NCBI GenBank assembly: GCA_015056005.1 | Contig: SVHB01000031.1 | Span: forward strand, 1-32,468 | DNA from: Clostridiales bacterium | GTDB taxonomy: Bacteria > Bacillota > Clostridia > Christensenellales > UBA1750 | Direction: 5' to 3' | Length of the DNA stretch: 32,468 nt | Shown here: piece after piece, positions 1-6,378 of the stretch | How positions within the stretch are numbered: position 1 is the first letter of the stretch | How the letters are laid out: each line of letters begins with the position of its first letter | Position numbers and translations under genes: made by a program | The notes under the pieces: model-generated | Seen by the model: only the letters and a program-made list of their open reading frames with translations | Database searches by the model: none | What the model was told of the DNA's origin: nothing

Positions 1-14
1 CAAAGAATTCAACT

Positions 15-51
15 CAAAACAAAACTGACACCACTCGAAAAGCGATGTCAG
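15..51 (-). terminator. Intrinsic terminator downstream of the SCIFF operon
   Basis: On the minus strand an 8-bp stem (CTGACATC with GGTGTCAG, one T-G wobble, 11-nt loop) is followed by a T-rich run, TTTTGTTTT. It lies about 100 bases past the decarboxylase stop and is the first plausible end for that operon. The bases between it and the stop (52-148) show nothing else I recognise. Confidence 0.6.
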
Positions 52-148
52 TATGTTGCTTAAATTTTAATATTGTTTACCACTAGGGGGCTTTTGTACT
101 GTCCGCACAATTTGGGGCAGTGCATTATGCAGGCGGCGCAATTATTTT

Positions 149-1480
149 TTATTCTTTTATGACCGTGCAGGTATCAATCCCGTAATACTCAAAACATTTT
201 ACCGCGTTTTCGTCGATCACTTCGCCCGAGACCACTATAGGCACTGCGGGAGGGCAGCCCACCGTGGCAGAAGCAAGCACTCTGCCGATGCTGTCCTTAG
301 CTTTTATCGTTTCGCTCACCGAAAAAGCCGCTTTTCTTATCGACATTTTCCTTTCGGGAAGCGCAAAGCTCGGCGCCGAAACGCTTATCGGCGCTTTCTT
401 TTCTATCGAAAGCAGCGCATTTTTGAGCTTTTCCATCCCTTCCCTGCCCGTTTGCGGGGTTATCATCATTACCAGATGATCAGGGTCGGAGAACTCGCAG
501 ACGATGTTTTTTTGAAGCAGCATATCCGCAAGCTCCCTTCCCGTGTATCCGTAAGGCTTGGAAAGCACGGTTATTTTTATGGCTTCATCGCCGGTCAGCA
601 CAAAGCCTTTTCCTTCAAGCTCCGCTTTGAGCTCCATGCAGTCTTGGGCGGTTTTTGCAAGCTCCTGCCCATAATCCGAGGACAGATATTTGTTTGCCAT
701 ATCCAGCGACTGAAGGATGATATATGAAGGGCTGGTGGAGCCGAACATAGCAAGCGCGTTCTTTGCCTGCAAAACATATTCCTGTGAAAGCTTGCTGCTT
801 ATGTGCAGATACGCGCCGCCCGTCAATACCGGCAAGGTCTTGTGCGCCGAATCGCAGCACATGTCTGCGCCAAGGTCAATGGGATGCTTTGACTCATAAA
901 GGAATCTTAGATACGCTCCGTGTGCGTTATCGACTATCAAAAGCGCGCCGTGTTTGTGGCATACATCCGCTATCGCCTTTATATCCGCAATATTCCCAAG
1001 ATAATCGGGGCTTGTGATATAAACAGCAGAGGGCTTTTTTGTCATTTTGCCGATGCGCAGATCAAGCTCATGCTTATCGATATCACATGAAAGGTATGAA
1101 CCTTTGCCCGTGAGCCAATCCACCTCGATATCAAGGAGCGCACAGGCGCTTAAAAACACCTTATGCGCATTTCTTCCCGCCAGCACGAGCGGTCTTTCTT
1201 CTCCGGAAAACATCTTAACAAGGCTGAGCATCGCCCTTATGCAATGCGACGAGCCTTCGGTGGAATAGAAGGTCGGGCATCCGAAAAGAGAAGATGCGTT
1301 ATCCTCGCTTTTCTTGATTATGCCGTCAGCCTCATAAAGGCTGTCTGCACCCTCTATCTCGGTTATGTCAAAGCGCTCAAATCCCAAAAAGTCCGCACCC
1401 TTATGCCCGGGCATATGAAGCCTCAGAGCGCCGTTTTGAGCGTATTTATTAACAAAATCTACGATCGGAGTATCGATCAT
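149..1480 (-). CDS. Orn/Lys/Arg decarboxylase family protein (PLP-dependent, SpeA/YaaO-like)
   Basis: 443 residues from the ATG at 1480. It is a fold-type I PLP enzyme of the Orn/Lys/Arg decarboxylase family, expected to decarboxylate a basic amino acid to a polyamine precursor in the cytoplasm. Seen: the N-terminal LHMPGHKG motif (about 21-28), VDNAHGAY with Asp184 and His187 (most relatives have Glu where Asn185 stands), and SAHKTLPVLTGGA with the PLP lysine at Lys214. The C-terminal part contains the PAVPIVVSGEVI segment typical of the family, so the protein is complete although short. An ATG 45 bases upstream is in frame, but the start at 1480 overlaps the scfB stop as ATGA and begins the conserved N-terminus. 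Translation is therefore probably coupled to the SCIFF maturase. The substrate cannot be read from sequence. Confidence 0.88.
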   Translation of the reverse strand: MIDTPIVDFVNKYAQNGALRLHMPGHKGADFLGFERFDITEIEGADSLYEADGIIKKSEDNASSLFGCPTFYSTEGSSHCIRAMLSLVKMFSGEERPLVLAGRNAHKVFLSACALLDIEVDWLTGKGSYLSCDIDKHELDLRIGKMTKKPSAVYITSPDYLGNIADIKAIADVCHKHGALLIVDNAHGAYLRFLYESKHPIDLGADMCCDSAHKTLPVLTGGAYLHISSKLSQEYVLQAKNALAMFGSTSPSYIILQSLDMANKYLSSDYGQELAKTAQDCMELKAELEGKGFVLTGDEAIKITVLSKPYGYTGRELADMLLQKNIVCEFSDPDHLVMMITPQTGREGMEKLKNALLSIEKKAPISVSAPSFALPERKMSIRKAAFSVSETIKAKDSIGRVLASATVGCPPAVPIVVSGEVIDENAVKCFEYYGIDTCTVIKE

Positions 1481-2862
1481 TCTTCGTAACCCAAGCTTCT
1501 TGCAACGGCTACCATGATGGCGCATTCCATCCTCTTCTTAAAGAGCTCGCAGCCGTATTTGTATACGCCCTTGACCGAGCCTGTTGCGTGATATGCGTTT
1601 GCCGCGCAGCCGCCGGAGCAATAGAGCTTTGCCCAGCAATCTCTGCATTCTTCCCTTGCATAAACATTGCAGCTCATGAACTCGTCCTGGATCTGAGTGT
1701 TATTTACGCCGTTCCAGATGTCACCGAGCTTGAATTTTTCCTCGCCAACGAACTGATGGCAGGGATAAAGGTCGCCCCAGGGGGTCACGGCCATATACTC
1801 GGTGCCCGAGCCGCAGCCGGAAATCCTCTTATAGATGCAGGGGCCGCCGGCAAGGTCTATCATATAATGATAGAAGGTAAAAGGTCTGCCCTCTTTATCG
1901 CGCTGGATCATCAGCTCAGCCAGCTTTTCGTACTGCTCAAGGACTATGGGAAGATCTTCTTTTGTAAGCTCTGAAGGATCGCCCTCGCTGCATACGACCG
2001 GCTCCATGGAAAGCTCGGTAAAGCCAAGGTCGAGCATGGTCTTTATATCCTCAAGGAAATCGGGATTGGCATGGGTAAATGTGCCGCGCATATAATAATT
2101 CTTGTTTTCCCTTGCTTCAACAAGCTTTTGGAACTTGGGAACGATCTTTTCCCAGCTGCCGTTGCCCGCATAGTCCACGCGGTAGCGGTCGTGTATCTCT
2201 TTTCTGCCGTCAAGGCTCAGAACAACGTTGCTCATTTCCCTGTTGGCAAAATCGATTACATCGTCGTCGATAAGCACGCCGTTGGTGGTCAAGGTGAACC
2301 TGAAATTCTTGTTGAACTTCTTTTCAATGCTCCTTGCATATTCGACCAGCTGTTTTACAACATCAAAATTCATGAGCGGCTCGCCGCCGAAGAAGTCCAC
2401 CTCGAGGTTTCTTCTGGAGCCGGAATTCTCGATAAGGAAATCAAGCGCCCTTTTGCCGACCTCAAAGCTCATCACAGCCCTCTCGCCGTGATATTTGCCC
2501 TGACTTGCAAAGCAGTATTCACAGTTGAGGTTGCAGGTATGCGCGATATGCAGGCAAAGCGCCTTTACAACGCCCGCAGTCTTGGCTTTAAGCTCGCCCG
2601 CCATGGGCTCGAAGGTATCCTCCTGAAAGAGCCTGCTCTCGTTTTTGAGCAGTGTTATATCGTCGTAGCATTCGTTGATGTCGTCTAAGCTTACATCATC
2701 CCTGCCCGCGTATTTTTCTGAAATTGCCTTTATAACGCTTTCGCGGTCATTGTTTTCAAACATGGCAATGATATCGTATGCCACATCGTCGACCGCATGC
2801 ACGCTGCCCGACGCTATATCGAGCACGATATTATATCCGCCCAGCTTATACTGATGAATCAT
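1477..2862 (-). CDS. scfB: SCIFF peptide maturase, radical SAM/SPASM thioether-forming enzyme
   Basis: 461 residues. It matches the maturases (CteB-like) that install Cys-Thr type thioether links in SCIFF peptides using S-adenosylmethionine and iron-sulfur clusters. Domains seen: an N-terminal PqqD-like peptide-recognition domain (about 1-85); a radical SAM core whose CX3CX2C motif is Cys110, Cys114 and Cys117 (CNLNCEYC), with FFGGEPLMNF at about 157-166; and a C-terminal SPASM region with many cysteines (Cys342, 350, 368, 398, 406, 409, 415, 419, 438) for auxiliary clusters. The start at 2862 has GGGAG 8 bases upstream and begins the conserved MIHQYKLGG; an earlier in-frame start lies inside the hairpin region. 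It follows the precursor scfA by 74 bases with a terminator-like hairpin between, and overlaps the decarboxylase start by 4 bases. Confidence 0.95.
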   Translation of the reverse strand: MIHQYKLGGYNIVLDIASGSVHAVDDVAYDIIAMFENNDRESVIKAISEKYAGRDDVSLDDINECYDDITLLKNESRLFQEDTFEPMAGELKAKTAGVVKALCLHIAHTCNLNCEYCFASQGKYHGERAVMSFEVGKRALDFLIENSGSRRNLEVDFFGGEPLMNFDVVKQLVEYARSIEKKFNKNFRFTLTTNGVLIDDDVIDFANREMSNVVLSLDGRKEIHDRYRVDYAGNGSWEKIVPKFQKLVEARENKNYYMRGTFTHANPDFLEDIKTMLDLGFTELSMEPVVCSEGDPSELTKEDLPIVLEQYEKLAELMIQRDKEGRPFTFYHYMIDLAGGPCIYKRISGCGSGTEYMAVTPWGDLYPCHQFVGEEKFKLGDIWNGVNNTQIQDEFMSCNVYAREECRDCWAKLYCSGGCAANAYHATGSVKGVYKYGCELFKKRMECAIMVAVARSLGYEE

Positions 2863-2883
2863 ATATATTCTCCCAATCGATCG

Positions 2884-2911
2884 CAAAAAAATGCCGCCTT
2901 ATCGGGCGGCA
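2884..2911 (-). terminator. Hairpin with T-tract between scfA and scfB (probable partial terminator)
   Basis: A perfect 7-bp stem, TGCCGCC and GGCGGCA around a 6-base loop, followed on the minus strand by seven T residues. It stands between the precursor stop (2937) and the maturase start (2862). I see no convincing new promoter between the hairpin and scfB, so readthrough probably supplies the maturase. The plus-strand side is also T-rich (CTTTTTAT). Confidence 0.85.
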
Positions 2912-2936
2912 CTTTTTATCATTGCATATTCCGCTA

Positions 2937-3083
2937 TTACTTTGCAGACTTTTCGCACTGCTGGTTTGCGATACCGCAGCTGGTCTTGCAAGCAGACTGG
3001 CAGGAAGTCTGGCATTCGCCGCAGCCGCCGTTCTTCGCGCTGTCGCACAGGTTGCGGGTAACGATAGTCTTGATATGTTTCAT
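2937..3083 (-). CDS. scfA: SCIFF ranthipeptide precursor (six cysteines in forty-five)
   Basis: A 48-residue ORF, ATG at 3083 and TAA at 2937, with GGAGGGA about 8 bases before the start. The N-terminus MKHIKTIVTRNLC and the core CGECQTSCQSACKTSC match the SCIFF precursor family closely. The six family cysteines are Cys21, 24, 28, 32, 36 and 43; an additional Cys13 sits in the leader. The maturase just downstream should crosslink the core cysteines to nearby residues, with threonines at 26 and 34 as obvious acceptors. The mature peptide's function is not established for the family. Own promoter at 3116-3144; hairpin immediately downstream. Confidence 0.96.
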   Translation of the reverse strand: MKHIKTIVTRNLCDSAKNGGCGECQTSCQSACKTSCGIANQQCEKSAK

Positions 3084-3115
3084 GGTTAGTTCCCTCCGCA
3101 AAATTGTTACACATT

Positions 3116-3144
3116 ATTATCGCACATATGCGTAATAAAGTCAA
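3116..3144 (-). promoter_or_regulatory. Sigma-A type promoter of scfA
   Basis: On the minus strand TTGACT (3144-3139), a 17-bp spacer, then GATAAT (3121-3116), 33 bases before the scfA start. The -35 box begins just after the MATE stop codon, so the SCIFF operon is transcribed on its own, although readthrough from the MATE gene is possible as I see no terminator between them. Confidence 0.75.
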
Positions 3145-3151
3145 TAGATGT

Positions 3152-4555
3152 TTATGCCGCGATCCGCTCTTGTGCCAATCTTGCCTTTGTAAGCGGATTC
3201 CACGTTCCTTTAAGATAGGATATGAGATAGAGCACGAAAATCAGAAGATTATGCGCTATCATGCACGCCCAGGCAGCAACCAGGGTGAGCGACAAAAGCT
3301 GAGTGCAGATGAAAGTGCCCACTATCCTGACCGCCCACATGCCCAGAATGTTATAAACAAAGGGCTGCTTTGTGTTGCCCGTGCCCTGCATCATGCCTTC
3401 GATTATTATCGAGAAGCCGTAGAAGGGCTCGGACACCGCTACCATCCTCAAAACCGTTGCGCCAAGGTCTATTACCTCGCTGCTCTGGGAGAATATCCTC
3501 ATAAGATAAGGCGCAAGCACGAAGAGCGCGCCGCCCGAGAAGATCATAAGAATAATTTCTATCGGTATGAACATAGAAGCAAGATCGCGCATACGCTTTT
3601 CGTCGTCTGCGCCAAGTGCGTTGCCCGCAAGGGTCGCAGCAGCTGTCTGCATGCCGAAGCCGGGAATATAGAATGCGGATTCAACAGTGTTTGCAATGGT
3701 ATGCGCTGCGGTCGAAATCTCGCCAAGCGAGTTTATCATGGAAGCAAAGGCAACATAGCCAAGGGAGGTACCGAACCTTTGCAGCATGTTGGGCAGAGCG
3801 ACTTTAAGGCAAGGCCTGAGTATTTCCATATCCGGCTTGATGGATTGGCCTTTTGGCGAAACCATCGGGTGCTTCCAAAGCACGATCGTTATCATTATGC
3901 CGCCGACGGTGAAGGATATCGCACTAGCTATGGCAGCGCCGATAACGCCGAGTCCAAGACCTGGTACAGTAAAGCCGAGCGCAGTCATATGCGTGGGATA
4001 GATGAACAGATAGTTCAGCACAACATTTATAACATTCATCACAACGCCTATCTTCATGGGCGTTTTGGTATCACCCGCAGCTCTGAGCACCGTACCGAAG
4101 ATAATGCTTGCTGTCCTTGGGATCATGGGCACATAAAGTATAAAGAAATACTGCGAGGACAGCGCCTGCAGCGATGCTTCCACCTGCATCCACTTGGGAA
4201 CAAAGGGGCTGAGGCCCAAAGAAACAACGGTAAAAAACGCTCCGGCAACAAGCACGGTCAGAACCGCCTGCGACACGGATTTTCTTGCCGCTTCCCTGTC
4301 GTTTGCGCCGCATGCCCTTGCTATATACGACAAAAAGCCTATCGCAAGCGCAGAGGTCGAGCTGCCCAGAAGCCAGTTTACGGTGCTGGTCGCACCAACG
4401 GCAGCAGTTGCATATGTGCCCAGAGAACCAACCATTGCTGTATCGATATACTGTACCGCAGTCTGCATCAGCTGTTCCAGCATTGTAGGCCACGCAAGGG
4501 CGATAATGATCTTTATAAGTCCTCTGTTTTCTTTGGCAAAAATATTCCTGTTCAT
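3152..4555 (-). CDS. MATE family efflux transporter
   Basis: 467 residues, the usual length for the MATE (multidrug and toxic compound extrusion) family, with about twelve hydrophobic segments in two halves. These proteins export cationic compounds in exchange for Na+ or H+ in the cell membrane. Typical traits: the N-terminal segment IIIALAWPTMLEQLMQT, the GTYATAAVGATS loop with the family's conserved glycine pattern, and a second half starting near LRPCLKVALPNMLQ. The start at 4555 has TTTGGAG 8 bases upstream; earlier in-frame starts lack one. A TATAAT box at 4589-4594 (minus strand) is a likely -10. The gene lies just upstream of the SCIFF operon in the same direction, so export of the peptide is conceivable, but MATE proteins are not known SCIFF exporters. 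Confidence 0.92.
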   Translation of the reverse strand: MNRNIFAKENRGLIKIIIALAWPTMLEQLMQTAVQYIDTAMVGSLGTYATAAVGATSTVNWLLGSSTSALAIGFLSYIARACGANDREAARKSVSQAVLTVLVAGAFFTVVSLGLSPFVPKWMQVEASLQALSSQYFFILYVPMIPRTASIIFGTVLRAAGDTKTPMKIGVVMNVINVVLNYLFIYPTHMTALGFTVPGLGLGVIGAAIASAISFTVGGIMITIVLWKHPMVSPKGQSIKPDMEILRPCLKVALPNMLQRFGTSLGYVAFASMINSLGEISTAAHTIANTVESAFYIPGFGMQTAAATLAGNALGADDEKRMRDLASMFIPIEIILMIFSGGALFVLAPYLMRIFSQSSEVIDLGATVLRMVAVSEPFYGFSIIIEGMMQGTGNTKQPFVYNILGMWAVRIVGTFICTQLLSLTLVAAWACMIAHNLLIFVLYLISYLKGTWNPLTKARLAQERIAA

Positions 4556-4588
4556 GTAAAAACTCCAAAATCTTCTTTGCAAAAAGAT

Positions 4589-4594
4589 ATTATA
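4589..4594 (-). promoter_or_regulatory. Probable -10 box of the MATE gene
   Basis: TATAAT on the minus strand, 34 bases upstream of the MATE start. The matching -35 (TTTTGT at 17 bp) is weak. Confidence 0.45.
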
Positions 4595-4633
4595 CACCAA
4601 AACATATAAAAACAAAAGCCCCTCAAATTGTTA

Positions 4634-4660
4634 ATAAAAAAACCGCACCATACGATGCGG
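4634..4660 (-). terminator. Intrinsic terminator of the 47-residue small gene
   Basis: On the minus strand the stem CCGCA/TGCGG with an 8-base loop is followed by seven T residues. It begins 7 bases after the stop codon of the small gene at 4668-4811 and separates it from the MATE gene. Confidence 0.75.
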
Positions 4661-4667
4661 CGATATT

Positions 4668-4811
4668 TTATGCATTTGCCTTTTGCTTTTCTGCTCTCAT
4701 GATGGGCAGCCATTCCTTGAAAGCGATAACGATCGGGATACCAAATCCGAAAACAGACATAACAAGGCAGTTGATAAACTCTTTCTTGGCTTCAATATAT
4801 GCTTCGCTCAT
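4668..4811 (-). CDS. Small unknown protein, 47 residues, one hydrophobic segment
   Basis: A short ORF from ATG at 4811 to TAA at 4668. It starts MSEAYIEAKKEF, has a hydrophobic stretch (about residues 13-31, containing VMSVFGFGIPIVIAF), then KEWLPIMRAEKQKANA with a basic end. This looks like a single-pass or surface-associated membrane peptide. I do not recognise a family. It is supported as a gene by a complete set of signals: an extended -10 promoter, AAGGAG about 10 bases before the start, and a T-tailed terminator 7 bases after the stop. It is divergent from mutM. No function can be assigned. Confidence 0.75.
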   Translation of the reverse strand: MSEAYIEAKKEFINCLVMSVFGFGIPIVIAFKEWLPIMRAEKQKANA

Positions 4812-4857
4812 AGGTCACAGAACTCCTTTCGTATCGCGGCAATACCGCATCGCGCGC

Positions 4858-4866
4858 ATTATAGCA
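4858..4866 (-). promoter_or_regulatory. Extended -10 promoter of the small gene
   Basis: On the minus strand TGC followed by TATAAT, an extended -10 (TGnTATAAT), about 47 bases before the small gene start. The -35 is poor, as expected for this promoter type. Confidence 0.6.
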
Positions 4867-4920
4867 TAATTCGCCGCTAATTTGCTGCTAAGAAAGTATG
4901 CTCCGTTATTTTCTTTTTTC

Positions 4921-4949
4921 TGGAAACAAGCGCTCCTTTGCGGTATAAT
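4921..4949 (+). promoter_or_regulatory. Promoter of mutM
   Basis: TGGAAA (4921-4926), a 17-bp spacer, TATAAT (4944-4949), 21 bases before the mutM start. Confidence 0.65.
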
Positions 4950-4970
4950 CTTTCCGAAGGAGTGAATAAT

Positions 4971-5792
4971 ATGCCCGAACTTCCCGAGGTCGAAAGCATA
5001 AGAAGAGTGCTTCTGCCCGATATACAAAAAAGGCGGATAGAGAAAATCATATCCGTTTCCCCTCATCTTTTCGCATATCCAAAAAACGAGGATATCGCGT
5101 CTTTTCTTTGCGGACAGATATTTTCGGATATCCAAAGAAAAGGCAAATATCTTTTGTTCATATTTGAAAGCGGCGACAGGCTCATAGTTCACTTAAAGAT
5201 GACGGGAAGGCTTTTGATCCTTCCATTTGAGGAGGAAGAAAAGCATACGCATTTGCTTTTTAAGCTTTCAAACGGCAGCTTTTTCAAATTCATCGATACA
5301 AGAAAGCTTGGCAGGATGTGGTACATAAAAAAAGGCTGCAGGTACAGCCTTTTAGGTATTGAAAAGCTTGGCCCGGAGCCGTTTGACGATGCTTTATGCG
5401 GCAATTACCTTTTTGAAAAGCTCAAAGCTTCCAAAAGGCCCATAAAATCCGCGCTCATGGATCAGAGCGTAGTTTCGGGGATAGGCAATATCTATTCCGA
5501 TGAAGTGCTTAATGCATCGGGTGTTCTTCCTTCAAGGCGCTGCTGTGATATTCAGGCAAAAGAATATGATAAACTTGCATATAATATCAGGTATGTCCTG
5601 GGATTCTTTTTGGAAAAGAACCTCATCACAAAAGAGGAATACATAAAAACTCGCGCCAAGGAATACAAGAACACGCCGTATATAAAGGTGTACGGGCATG
5701 ACGGCCTGCCCTGCCCCGTTTGCGGAAGCATTCTGAAAAAAACCGTGATATCCGGCAGATCGAGCTGTTTTTGCCCAAGCTGCCAGAAATAG
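4971..5792 (+). CDS. mutM: Formamidopyrimidine-DNA glycosylase
   Basis: 273 residues, normal length. MutM (Fpg) removes oxidised purines such as 8-oxoguanine and nicks the abasic site. The N-terminus after Met is PELPEVE, giving the catalytic Pro and Glu; the H2TH region contains LMDQSVVSGIGNIYSDEVL; the C-terminal zinc finger has Cys248, Cys251, Cys268 and Cys271. The start at 4971 is fixed by PELPEVE, which must be N-terminal, and by AAGGAG about 8 bases upstream; an earlier in-frame start is not used. It converges with the MarR gene, their stops 2 bases apart. It appears to be a single-gene unit. Confidence 0.97.
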   Translation: MPELPEVESIRRVLLPDIQKRRIEKIISVSPHLFAYPKNEDIASFLCGQIFSDIQRKGKYLLFIFESGDRLIVHLKMTGRLLILPFEEEEKHTHLLFKLSNGSFFKFIDTRKLGRMWYIKKGCRYSLLGIEKLGPEPFDDALCGNYLFEKLKASKRPIKSALMDQSVVSGIGNIYSDEVLNASGVLPSRRCCDIQAKEYDKLAYNIRYVLGFFLEKNLITKEEYIKTRAKEYKNTPYIKVYGHDGLPCPVCGSILKKTVISGRSSCFCPSCQK

Positions 5793-5794
5793 GC

Positions 5795-6247
5795 TTATTT
5801 ATTCGGCAGTCCTTCCTCGCTCACCGACCTTAAATTTACGGCAATGGTTTCAAGCGTGGCATAAAATATCTCCCTTTCCTCCTTGGAGATACCGCCTCCG
5901 CCTTTTTCCACGGCAAGGCTTGCCCTTTGAGAAAGCTTCTGCGCCGCCTCCCTGCCCTCTTTTGTCAGGGTCAGAACCGCGCGGTAACGGTTGTCACTGT
6001 CCGATCTTTTAACAAAGCCCTTTTCTTCAAAAAGCGCCATCGCTCTTGAAACATCGGCCTTGTCCCTGCTGCAAAGCTCGCTCAGCTGCGCCGACGTCAG
6101 CCCTTGAGGGAACCTGAGCATGGTGATAAAATACACGACATGAGGTCCTTTCAAGCCGTATTTTTCCATTTCTTCAGACGCTATCCTGTGCCAGTGGCGA
6201 TATATTTCCGAAATTGCGAACGAAAAACGTTCAAATCTGTCTACCAT
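5795..6247 (-). CDS. MarR family transcriptional regulator
   Basis: 150 residues with the winged-helix layout of MarR proteins: helices around SEIYRHWHRIASEEMEKYGL, a recognition region LTSAQLSELCSRDKADVSRAMALFEEKGFV, then the wing SDSDNRYRAVLTLTKEGREAA. Such proteins are dimeric repressors, often of nearby genes and of themselves. The start at 6247 has GGAAGG just upstream; a longer reading from a TTG at 6277 is possible but would place the start inside the dyad described next. The adjacent genes are mutM (convergent) and a surface protein, so no target other than its own promoter can be proposed. Confidence 0.9.
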   Translation of the reverse strand: MVDRFERFSFAISEIYRHWHRIASEEMEKYGLKGPHVVYFITMLRFPQGLTSAQLSELCSRDKADVSRAMALFEEKGFVKRSDSDNRYRAVLTLTKEGREAAQKLSQRASLAVEKGGGGISKEEREIFYATLETIAVNLRSVSEEGLPNK

Positions 6248-6264
6248 GATAACCTTCCATGTTT

Positions 6265-6277
6265 GTTGATTTTTCAA
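6265..6277. promoter_or_regulatory. Dyad GTTGA-N3-TCAAC, candidate MarR operator
   Basis: A perfect 5-bp inverted repeat with a 3-base spacer, lying 6-18 bases past the -10 box of the marR promoter, where a bound dimer would block initiation. This suggests autoregulation. The dyad is short, so chance is possible. Confidence 0.45.
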
Positions 6278-6282
6278 CGTAT

Positions 6283-6311
6283 ATTATACTATCTTTTTCA
6301 TATGCCCACAA
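6283..6311 (-). promoter_or_regulatory. Promoter of the MarR gene
   Basis: On the minus strand TTGTGG, a 17-bp spacer, TATAAT (6288-6283), about 36 bases before the start codon. Confidence 0.6.
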
Positions 6312-6313
6312 TA

Positions 6314-6349
6314 CAAAAACAGCATGATCGGAAAAAATTCCAATCATGC
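6314..6349 (-). terminator. Terminator of the surface protein gene
   Basis: On the minus strand a 10-bp stem, GCATGATTGG with CCGATCATGC (one wobble) around an 8-base loop, followed by TGTTTTTGT. It lies 30 bases after the stop codon of the surface protein and just before the marR promoter. Confidence 0.8.
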
Positions 6350-6378
6350 CGTTTTCGTTTATCGTTATCCAAGAGAGG

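Noticed and set aside
3104-4609. Long plus-strand ORF (501 codons) opposite the MATE gene
   Set aside because: It is the shadow of the MATE coding frame: composition rich in His, Arg and Cys, no ribosome site or family, while the minus-strand protein is a clear MATE transporter.
4933-4967. CTCCTT and AAGGAG as a hairpin hiding the mutM ribosome site
   Set aside because: The CTCCTT lies in the promoter spacer, upstream of the expected transcription start, so it would not be in the mRNA.
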